12,367 nucleotides of DNA from Spirochaetota bacterium (GTDB taxonomy: Bacteria; Spirochaetota; Leptospiria; Turneriellales; Turneriellaceae). This document shows positions 7,943 through 12,367 of this stretch, piece after piece. The stretch covers positions 1-12,367 of the forward strand of contig CAUJII010000074.1 of assembly GCA_963205035.1 (NCBI GenBank), given 5' to 3'. Under the pieces are notes generated by a model. The model searched no databases, was not told the origin of the DNA, and saw only the letters and a list, made by a program, of their open reading frames with translations. Numbering within the stretch: position 1 is the first letter of the stretch; the number at the start of each line of letters is the position of its first letter. The translations under genes were made by a program, and so were the position numbers.

Positions 7943-8656
7943 ATGAAACAGAGCAATTTAACACGCGGTGGAATGGGAATAGTTATTCTCACCCTCTCGC
8001 TCGCGCACTGCACGAACTACGGTCTATACGAAAAGATGACCGACCCCGATTCGCTGCTGCCAGAAACTCTGATCGCGTTTACGTCGGATGTTGCTACAAA
8101 CCCTAAGGGAGATTTCTCCTTATTCGGCGGAGGTCCGTGCGGATCGTATAGCCGAATTTTTGCGGCCGATTGCGCTTGCCAAATGATGGCTACCAATGCG
8201 GGGCTTCCGATGCCCAAGAGCGGTAAGTACGTTGCGTGGTTGAGTAGCGAAGGAACCCCTGCAGCGTGGGATATGACTTGCCGCATCCAGGGAAAAATGG
8301 GGACGGGGTGTTCGGCCCCAAAAAAAGAGGCACTGTGGAAAACGAGCGTCGGAGCACCGATTGCATCGAGCTTCGCGAGACTTTTTAGCGGCAGCATCGA
8401 GTCGCCCATGGATAGAACCGCGGACGGCCAAGTTATCTCGCCGGCCGTCCAGATTTGGACGGGTACAAAGCCGCAAGGAGGTGTCGCTGGCGGCGCAGCG
8501 TCTTACACATGCTCCGATTGGTCGAATGGTTCCTCCTCATACGCCACCGTGGGTTATTCGGGCTCGGTCGATTTCAATTGGTCGAACACCAACACGACGG
8601 TAGTGTGTTATAATTCTTTGCAAATCTACTGCTTTGGGCAAATGACCGGGGGGTAA
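7943..8656 (+). CDS. DUF1554 (endostatin/C-type-lectin-like) lipoprotein
   Basis: A 237-residue surface lipoprotein. The signal peptide has a basic start, a hydrophobic core (IVILTLSL) and the lipobox LAHC with Cys23 as lipidation site. The mature part fits DUF1554, a family I know mainly from Leptospira: a cysteine-paired AADCACQMMATNAGLP segment, YVAWLSSEGTPAAWD, then VQIWTGTKPQGG, SYTCSDWSNGSS, and the closing VVCYNSLQIYCFGQ. The family is related in fold to the endostatin/NC10 type of C-type-lectin-like domain; binding partners are unknown. ATG 7943 has GGAGG 4 bases upstream. It begins 23 bases after the beta-barrel gene, so they are probably cotranscribed and may act together at the outer membrane (inference). 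The last codons form a G6 run before TAA. Confidence 0.85.
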   Translation: MKQSNLTRGGMGIVILTLSLAHCTNYGLYEKMTDPDSLLPETLIAFTSDVATNPKGDFSLFGGGPCGSYSRIFAADCACQMMATNAGLPMPKSGKYVAWLSSEGTPAAWDMTCRIQGKMGTGCSAPKKEALWKTSVGAPIASSFARLFSGSIESPMDRTADGQVISPAVQIWTGTKPQGGVAGGAASYTCSDWSNGSSSYATVGYSGSVDFNWSNTNTTVVCYNSLQIYCFGQMTGG

Positions 8657-8658
8657 AA

Positions 8659-8706
8659 CGCGGCACCCGTAGAGACGCTGCATGCAGCGTCTCTACAGCA
8701 CGCGGC
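8659..8706. repeat. 28-bp perfect palindrome in a 36-bp unit flanked by 6-bp direct repeats (micro-insertion candidate)
   Basis: The core 8669-8696 is a perfect palindrome with 14-bp arms (GTAGAGACGCTGCA and its complement). On each side there are four bases (accc, agca) and then the direct repeat CGCGGC (8659-8664 and 8701-8706). The symmetric layout looks like a small palindromic element of about 36 bp with a 6-bp target duplication. Closely similar GTAGAGACG...CGTCTCTAC palindromes are, from memory, dispersed repeats in cyanobacteria and other bacteria. It lies just past the DUF1554 stop and next to the brnA stump, and may also stop transcription, though no T-run follows. Confidence 0.7.
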
Positions 8707-8709
8707 AAA

Positions 8710-8775
8710 TCACCCACGGCGACGCTTTTCAGCATCTTCGTTCTTAAGTTTCGGTATCTTCTTAAGCGTTTTCAT
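8710..8775 (-). pseudogene. brnA-type (CopG-family) antitoxin stump, 21 codons
   Basis: The minus strand encodes MKTLKKIPKLKNEDAEK and then RRRG and a stop. The first 17 residues match the conserved start of CopG-type antitoxins of BrnTA loci (family pattern MKKLKKIPKFKNEDEER followed by a long ribbon-helix-helix part). The rest, including the DNA-binding domain, is missing, so it cannot be functional. An AAGGAG box 10 bases upstream, inside the brnT remnant, shows that the original translation signal survives. The break lies within 15 bases of the palindromic insertion at 8659-8706, which may mark the deletion end. It overlaps the brnT remnant by 14 bases in another frame, as intact brnT-brnA pairs commonly do. 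Confidence 0.72.
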
Positions 8776-8863
8776 AGAGTTTTTTCTCCTTAGCAGTCAT
8801 ATCCCGGGCCGAAATGACTCGAATGCGATTTTTTCTTCCAGAATGTAACCTAAATATTCGAAA
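8762..8863 (-). pseudogene. brnT toxin remnant (C-terminal 33 codons)
   Basis: Directly after the stop of the nucleotidyltransferase gene, and in the same frame, the minus strand reads 33 codons to TAA at 8764-8762. The segment RIRVISARDMTAKEKKLY is the characteristic C-terminus of BrnT toxins (PF04365, RelE-like ribonucleases), which end in an (I/V)ISAR.(M/A)...E...Y motif. The preceding IFRLHSGRKN fits the last beta hairpin before it. The N-terminal two thirds of the toxin (normally about 90 residues) and any start codon are absent, replaced by the nucleotidyltransferase gene. This implies a deletion or recombination that joined the two loci. The family call is from motif recognition. Confidence 0.75.
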
Positions 8864-9172
8864 TTAGATTTCAAGGTAAATAATTTCTTTTTCCACGGCT
8901 CTTCGGAAATTCTCTGGTAATGAATCAAGGGTTAAGAGATCAACTTTCCGGTTCAGCTTATCCTCGAGGTAATAGGCGAGATTCATAAAATTATAGAAGT
9001 CGGTGGAGTTTTGCTTAAACCTCACCGCAAAGTCAACATCACTATCAGGGCGCTCACCAGAACGCGAAAAAGAGCCAAAAAGGCCAATATTTTGAACGCC
9101 GTATTGCTCAAACGCTGGCCCTGCATCTTTTAGTCTACTCAGTATATCAGCTTTATCCTTAGCAGGCAGCAT
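8864..9172 (-). CDS. MNT-type minimal nucleotidyltransferase, orphan antitoxin-like protein
   Basis: A 102-residue protein of the MNT/MntA nucleotidyltransferase family. It shows the polymerase-beta signature GSFSRSGERPDSDVDF (33-48), with Gly33-Ser34, ten residues, then Asp45-x-Asp47; the third acidic residue is Asp78 in RKVDLLTL. So the catalytic residues are intact. In known HEPN-MNT toxin-antitoxin pairs the MNT partner neutralises the HEPN ribonuclease by AMPylating it. No HEPN gene (RxxxxH motif) is adjacent here: downstream is brnT debris and upstream about 125 bases without a gene. The start at ATG 9172 has no Shine-Dalgarno. The gene looks AT-richer than its neighbours, which suggests transfer. 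It may be a leftover antitoxin or an anti-addiction module. Confidence 0.85.
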   Translation of the reverse strand: MLPAKDKADILSRLKDAGPAFEQYGVQNIGLFGSFSRSGERPDSDVDFAVRFKQNSTDFYNFMNLAYYLEDKLNRKVDLLTLDSLPENFRRAVEKEIIYLEI

Positions 9173-9297
9173 GTTGACTCGATTGACTTATCTTCTTTAG
9201 CATGTCAATTCCAAATCGAACTTCAGTATCTTGGCCTTTTCGGTTCACGCTCCAATCTGCTAACCAGGGATTTAAATCCCTGGTTAAGGGTGGAGCA
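9173..9297. other. Short non-coding or relic stretch between MNT gene and pcuC
   Basis: These 125 bases hold the 26-bp palindrome (9261-9286). On the minus strand there is also an open frame reading ADWSVNRKGQDTEVRFGID, then MLKKISQSSQHAAC and a stop at 9159, overlapping the MNT start. It has no start of its own and I do not recognise the peptide. It may be a relic or chance. Confidence 0.35.
9261..9286. repeat. 26-bp perfect palindrome downstream of pcuC
   Basis: TAACCAGGGATTT followed by its exact reverse complement gives a 26-bp perfect palindrome with no loop bases. Beyond it, GCTCC (9249-9253) and GGAGC (9292-9296) extend the symmetry imperfectly. It begins 12 bases past the pcuC stop. 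No T-run follows on either strand, so it is not a classic terminator but may still fold in RNA. Together with the palindrome at 8669-8696 it brackets the MNT/brnTA relic islet. Confidence 0.75.
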
Positions 9298-9747
9298 CTA
9301 CCCCCCCACCCGAAACGAGTAACTATGCCCGCCCACGGTGAATGTCGCTGTGCAGTTCTCAACACCCGAATGTCTTATACCTGTCAGCATGGCGTGTTTT
9401 TTCCCGGGCAAAAATTCAAGCTTCGCGTGCCCGCCGATCACGACCGATTCGAGCATGACCATGCGTACGCGCCCGCCGCTTTCGAGAGTTTCGTGGAGTT
9501 CCGTTTTTTCAGCGCAAGAAAAAGACGCGCTCTGCAAGGTTACCGGTTGAGCGGTCGTGTTTGTAATCGTGCCATAAGCGGCACCGACCTCTGCGTCGGG
9601 TGTCGGGAGTGCGATGCGCCAATTGGAAAACTCCAACCCGTCTTTTTCTAAGAGGGGAGGAGTGCATGCCACACAGAAAAAAAACAAGGCAGCGACGCTG
9701 CCGCATGTTCCGGGGTTAATACCACAAAACTTAAGAAAGTGCTTCAT
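9298..9747 (-). CDS. PCuAC-family periplasmic copper chaperone lipoprotein
   Basis: A 149-residue exported protein of the PCu(A)C family, which binds Cu(I) in the periplasm and in characterised cases passes it to the Cu-A site of cytochrome oxidase. The metal motif is complete: His85, ten residues, Met96, twenty-one residues, His118-x-Met120, exactly the family pattern H-x10-M-x21-H-x-M. Upstream is the typical AAYGTITNTTAQPVTLQSAS beta-sandwich start. The N-terminus has a hydrophobic stretch ending CVAC, with Cys28 as probable lipidation site, so it is membrane-anchored. A weak AAAGG box lies 9 bases before the ATG. No SCO1 or oxidase gene is in the window, so the recipient is unknown. The final codons are a G7 run before TAG. 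Confidence 0.9.
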   Translation of the reverse strand: MKHFLKFCGINPGTCGSVAALFFFCVACTPPLLEKDGLEFSNWRIALPTPDAEVGAAYGTITNTTAQPVTLQSASFSCAEKTELHETLESGGRVRMVMLESVVIGGHAKLEFLPGKKHAMLTGIRHSGVENCTATFTVGGHSYSFRVGG

Positions 9748-9823
9748 TCAATTTGGCCTTTGCGTAAGGTGAGTCGTTCTGCACATGAGTCAAGCTTTTT
9801 TGCGGTTGGGTCGAAAATAAAAT
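9748..9823. promoter_or_regulatory. Divergent intergenic region, pcuC and coiled-coil gene
   Basis: These 76 bases between divergent genes should contain both promoters. The direct repeat TGAGTC occurs at 9770-9775 and 9786-9791, 16 bases apart, and could be a regulator site. On the minus strand TTGACT (9793-9788) resembles a -35 box for pcuC, but the -10 position is poor. A T-run and A-rich tract precede the plus-strand ATG, with no Shine-Dalgarno. Confidence 0.35.
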
Positions 9824-10156
9824 ATGGAAACAGCGGAGCACGACGAATGGTCTCGCCTGGGTGAATACTTAGACAAGCTGGCGTTTGAGAACGACCGTCT
9901 TGAGGCGGAGCTCAAAATCAAAAAAGCGCGCCGTTTAGAAAGGGAAGCAGAGAGCCGAGCCGCTCCTCTTTCGCGCACGACGCGCTTTGAAGAAGCCCGA
10001 AGTGCTGCGCATTACGAAACACAGACGGTAACCGAGGCGCTGGGGAATTTACACATCTCGTACGATGCGCTCTCGGGCGACCTCAAGGGACTCATGTCTG
10101 ACTTGGCTGAGTTTAAGACCTCGCGCCAGGGGTTAGAAGCGAAGCTGCACAGCTAA
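9824..10156 (+). CDS. Small charged coiled-coil protein, unknown function
   Basis: A 110-residue hydrophilic protein with no signal peptide or membrane helix, so probably cytosolic. Residues about 12-50 (YLDKLAFENDRLEAELKIKK and on) have heptad-like Leu spacing with high Glu/Lys/Arg content. A second helical part (about 70-110) includes LSGDLKGLMSDLAEFK. I recognise no family. The acyltransferase gene follows after 41 bases on the same strand, so cotranscription is plausible, but a functional link is not shown. There is no Shine-Dalgarno; the ATG is preceded by an A-rich tract (aaaataaaat). The open frame over a biased-codon region and its position between recognisable genes support a real gene. 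Confidence 0.7.
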   Translation: METAEHDEWSRLGEYLDKLAFENDRLEAELKIKKARRLEREAESRAAPLSRTTRFEEARSAAHYETQTVTEALGNLHISYDALSGDLKGLMSDLAEFKTSRQGLEAKLHS

Positions 10157-10197
10157 ACTCGCTCGACACTCAGTCGAAATCTCCGTAAGCGTTGCAG

Positions 10198-11343
10198 ATG
10201 CCAAAACTACTCGACGCCGCCAAAGCAGGCGAAACCCAATTTTTCCTTCAATTCGGTGGGCAGGGTGCTCCGTACCTCAAAGAAATGCAAAAGCTTTTTG
10301 CCGAAGCGGCGATGAAGCCTTATTTCGACGTCGCTATCTCTGCAATCGAAGATGCAGCGAAGATGGTCGAAGGAACAATTGCCCACCCCGAGAAGGTCGA
10401 CTTCCGCAAGTGGCTCACCGATCCCGAGAGCGCACCCTCAGACGATCTGATGTCGATTGCCGGCGTTTCGTTGGGGCTCATTCAAGCGACGCAGTTTGCG
10501 CACTACGAATACCTCAACGTGCAGGGCTTCGACCGCACAGCGATGCTCAAGGCGACTGCATCGGCAAGCGGGCATAGTCAAGGGCTCATTGCGGCGAGTT
10601 TTACGGCGCTGGGACTCGAAGGCAAAGCATACTACGACGGGATTTACAAGTACATCCAATATCTTTTTCTGATGGGTGTTCGTGCGCAAGAAGTCTTTCC
10701 CGCAATTTTTGCCAGCGCAGAAGAAAACGAAAAGAGCGAAGCGTTGGGGGCAAAAGCTCCGGCGCCGATGGTGGCAGTTTTGGGAGATACACACGCGACG
10801 ATTGAAGCGTGGGTGAATGAGTTCAACGGCAGCGAGAAGAAAATTTTTGTGAGCCTCTATAACACTCCTGCAAACCGCATTATTTCAGGCGCACGCAAAG
10901 ACCTCATTGCATTCCATGAAAAGCATAAGGCGGATTTTGAAGCCAAGCAAATCAAATATGTGTACCTGCGCTCGACGTGCCCGTTCCACTCGGAGCTCAT
11001 GCAGCCGATTCTTGAAAAATTCCGCCCCGACATCGCAAAGATTGGTTTCGATTACAAAGGCAGCGATATGAAGTTTCCTGTGTTTTCGTTTTGGGACGGC
11101 AGCGACCTGCGTCAAACGAGTGACCTCGGCATGCGCATGACCGACGACCTCATGGTCAAAACGCTCTATTGGGACAAAGCGATGCAGGCGGTAAAAAACA
11201 ACAGCGCGATTAAAGCGATTCTTGATTTTGGTCCGGGTAAAACGAGTCAACGCCTTTCGCTCGATACGCTGGCGGGCTTAGGGCATGAAGTTCCGGTTTA
11301 TGCAATCGCGTTTGCGAAGGATCTCAAAACCGTACTCGAGTAA
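10198..11343 (+). CDS. Acyl-carrier-protein acyl/malonyltransferase, fungal FAS-I (SAT/MPT-like) type, stand-alone
   Basis: A 381-residue cytosolic acyltransferase expected to load malonyl or another acyl group from CoA onto acyl carrier protein. It has the N-terminal FGGQG oxyanion motif (19-23), the nucleophile elbow GHSQG with Ser127, FLMGVRAQEVFP with the Arg typical near the acyl pocket, SLYNTPANRIISGARKDL, and the catalytic His264 in CPFHSEL. GHSQG, the GVR..E.(Y/F)P stretch and PxNxxxSG resemble the acyltransferase domains of type I fatty acid synthase beta chains more than E. coli FabD (GHSLG), and the protein is longer than FabD (about 310). ATG 10198 is preferred over the in-frame TTG two codons earlier; no strong ribosome site is seen. 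It converges on the STAS gene with a 3-base gap. Confidence 0.88.
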   Translation: MPKLLDAAKAGETQFFLQFGGQGAPYLKEMQKLFAEAAMKPYFDVAISAIEDAAKMVEGTIAHPEKVDFRKWLTDPESAPSDDLMSIAGVSLGLIQATQFAHYEYLNVQGFDRTAMLKATASASGHSQGLIAASFTALGLEGKAYYDGIYKYIQYLFLMGVRAQEVFPAIFASAEENEKSEALGAKAPAPMVAVLGDTHATIEAWVNEFNGSEKKIFVSLYNTPANRIISGARKDLIAFHEKHKADFEAKQIKYVYLRSTCPFHSELMQPILEKFRPDIAKIGFDYKGSDMKFPVFSFWDGSDLRQTSDLGMRMTDDLMVKTLYWDKAMQAVKNNSAIKAILDFGPGKTSQRLSLDTLAGLGHEVPVYAIAFAKDLKTVLE

Positions 11344-11346
11344 TAG

Positions 11347-12099
11347 TTACTCGGAGCCCTTAAACGTAAAACGAAACCGGCACGCCGGGCAGAGATAGTC
11401 GCCCGGTTGGTTGACTCGTAACACATTGCGGCAGTTCGGGCATGAGATAATGCGCTTTGCCGCCATATCCAAGCGGATTTCTTTCGCTTCGGCGTGCGGC
11501 GTTTCGCTTTGCTGGGTTTGGGTCTGTGTTGCCGCGCTCTGCGCTGCATTCTCTTGTTGTATTTCCGCTTGTGTGGCGGTCGATTTTTCTGCGTCGAGAT
11601 TTGTTGCTGCTTCGGATTGTTCAGCACCGGTGGGTTTTGCGTCGCCTTCGGTTTTTTGAGGCGGCGTCACGCGAATCTCTTCCAGTTCAACCATGTCGAC
11701 TTCTGCCGTCGGAACAGGTGGCTCTTCTTTGGGCGGTGGCTCTTTCACGACGCGCTTGATTGCGCCGAGGGACGCCATCGCATCTTCATAGTCTACGCCC
11801 AAGTGGAGTTTTGTATCGAGCTTCAGAAATTTGAGGAGTTGCCGCGTTTCACTCGACAACTGGTAGAGCACCATCTTGCCTGCTTGCGCTTCTAAATAAG
11901 TCTGGAGTTCAATGACAGCAGAAATTCCTGCGGAAGAAATATATTCCAAACAAAGACAATCGAGCGCAAACGCTCGGTAACCTGCGGCCACTTTGTCGGT
12001 AAACCACCGTTTGAAATCCCCCGCGCTGTGCGAGTCAAGAGCTCCCTCGAGTTCTATGACCAAAACTTCTTTATCGAGTGCCGTGTTAAATTCGAGCAT
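11347..12099 (-). CDS. STAS-domain protein with Pro/Glu/Gln/Thr-rich linker and C-terminal zinc ribbon
   Basis: A 250-residue protein. Residues 1-110 form a STAS domain like anti-sigma-factor antagonists (SpoIIAA/RsbV): VLVIELEGALDSHSAGDF, ALDCLCLEYISSAGISAVI with candidate phospho-serines Ser55/Ser56, and MVLYQLSSETRQLLKFLKL. Residues about 118-210 are a low-complexity linker rich in Pro, Glu, Gln, Thr and Ala. Residues 217-246 hold a CPNC...CPAC zinc ribbon (Cys220, Cys223, Cys237, Cys240) similar to MJ0042-type fingers. The STAS part suggests partner switching with an anti-sigma kinase and PP2C phosphatase; none is in the window. The zinc ribbon on a STAS protein is uncommon in my experience. 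It starts 6 bases after the upstream membrane gene, so they are one operon. Confidence 0.85.
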   Translation of the reverse strand: MLEFNTALDKEVLVIELEGALDSHSAGDFKRWFTDKVAAGYRAFALDCLCLEYISSAGISAVIELQTYLEAQAGKMVLYQLSSETRQLLKFLKLDTKLHLGVDYEDAMASLGAIKRVVKEPPPKEEPPVPTAEVDMVELEEIRVTPPQKTEGDAKPTGAEQSEAATNLDAEKSTATQAEIQQENAAQSAATQTQTQQSETPHAEAKEIRLDMAAKRIISCPNCRNVLRVNQPGDYLCPACRFRFTFKGSE

Positions 12100-12105
12100 T
12101 TCTAA

Positions 12106-12367
12106 TTACTTCGTGGGTTCGATAAGAATGGCATCGAGAATGTCGGTCTGCGGTCGCACTTGCGGCAATGCAGGCGGCTGGTTGACCTTTTTTTCAATCT
12201 CGCTCATCTTGCCGCTCAAGGCTTGGAATCCTTGCGACACCTCTGTCTTGATAACTTCGTTCTCCCATAGATACGTCAATGCGCTCTTCCATTCGCGTTG
12301 GATGTACCGAGCGCGCAACCAGAATGAGAACAGAATAATCGCCGTCACCAGAAAACCTGTCAGGAAC
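12106..12367 (-). CDS. Membrane-anchored coiled-coil protein, unknown (5' end beyond window)
   Basis: The frame is open to the right edge, so the true start lies outside; a GTG at 12348 is inside the membrane helix and unlikely to be the start. At least 86 residues: a hydrophobic helix (FLTGFLVTAIILFSFWL) followed by basic RARYIQREWK, a helical stretch with coiled-coil spacing (VSQGFQALSGKMSEIEKKV), a Pro/Gln linker and a short C-terminal tail (TDILDAILIEPTK). Positive-inside logic puts the coiled coil in the cytosol. No family recognised. It precedes the STAS gene by 6 bases and probably works or is at least expressed with it; a tether or sensor for the STAS pathway is only a guess. Confidence 0.7.
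   Translation of the reverse strand, partial: FLTGFLVTAIILFSFWLRARYIQREWKSALTYLWENEVIKTEVSQGFQALSGKMSEIEKKVNQPPALPQVRPQTDILDAILIEPTK

Noticed and set aside
8669..8696. 28-bp palindrome as an intrinsic terminator
   Set aside because: The stem is strong but neither strand has a following T-run, and the direct repeats fit insertion better. Termination in vivo is not excluded.
9159..9365. 68-codon minus-strand frame between pcuC and the MNT gene
   Set aside because: Its first part is pcuC in another frame and it crosses the palindrome. No start signal or recognisable domain, so it is not called as a gene.
1..12367. CRISPR array, tRNA/rRNA genes, intact transposase or prophage genes
   Set aside because: Reading both strands showed no spaced repeat array, no cloverleaf or rRNA-like stretch and no transposase or phage motif.

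Overview
The window looks like a chromosomal segment from a spirochaete of the order Leptospirales. Three things suggest this: a DUF1554 lipoprotein (a family I know mainly from Leptospira and relatives), several lipoproteins with the relaxed spirochaetal lipobox, and a stand-alone malonyl/acyl transferase of the fungal FAS-I type. The sequence looks close to 50% GC, which fits Turneriella- or Leptonema-like lineages better than most Leptospira. The taxonomic call is an inference, not a match to a genome.

Left part (1-6621), all on the minus strand and read right to left: a small lipoprotein, an AI-2E/PerM-family permease, ftsQ, ftsA and ftsZ, then comEC, which runs off the left edge. The genes from the lipoprotein to ftsZ are tightly packed. 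There are ATGA stop/start overlaps at lipoprotein/permease and ftsQ/ftsA, and an 8-base gap at ftsA/ftsZ, where the ftsZ ribosome binding site overlaps the ftsA stop. A clean intrinsic terminator follows ftsZ and ends only 11 bases before the comEC start. FtsQ, FtsA and FtsZ are the division core: a periplasmic scaffold, the membrane tether for FtsZ, and the tubulin-like ring.

Middle (6622-8656), plus strand: a divergent intergenic region with inverted repeats. It is followed by a two-gene unit for the cell surface: a secreted protein with a CsgG/TolB/LpoB-like domain joined to a small beta-barrel, then the DUF1554 lipoprotein.

Small accessory islet (about 8657-9297): two perfect palindromes (28 bp and 26 bp) flank an AT-richer stretch. 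It holds an orphan MNT-type nucleotidyltransferase (antitoxin-like, no HEPN partner) and the wreck of a brnTA toxin-antitoxin operon: the last 33 codons of brnT overlapping a 21-codon stump of brnA. The 28-bp palindrome sits between 6-bp direct repeats with symmetric 4-base spacers, as expected of a tiny palindromic insertion. This is the most unusual part of the window.

Right part (9298-12367): a periplasmic copper-chaperone (PCuAC) lipoprotein on the minus strand; divergent to it, a small coiled-coil protein and the FAS-I-type acyltransferase on the plus strand; then, convergent with a 3-base gap, a STAS-domain/zinc-ribbon fusion and upstream of it a membrane-anchored coiled-coil protein cut by the right edge. 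I saw no rRNA, tRNA, CRISPR array or intact transposase. No complete novel system is evident. The best leads are the palindrome-bounded TA graveyard, the CsgG-like/beta-barrel fusion and the STAS/zinc-ribbon protein.
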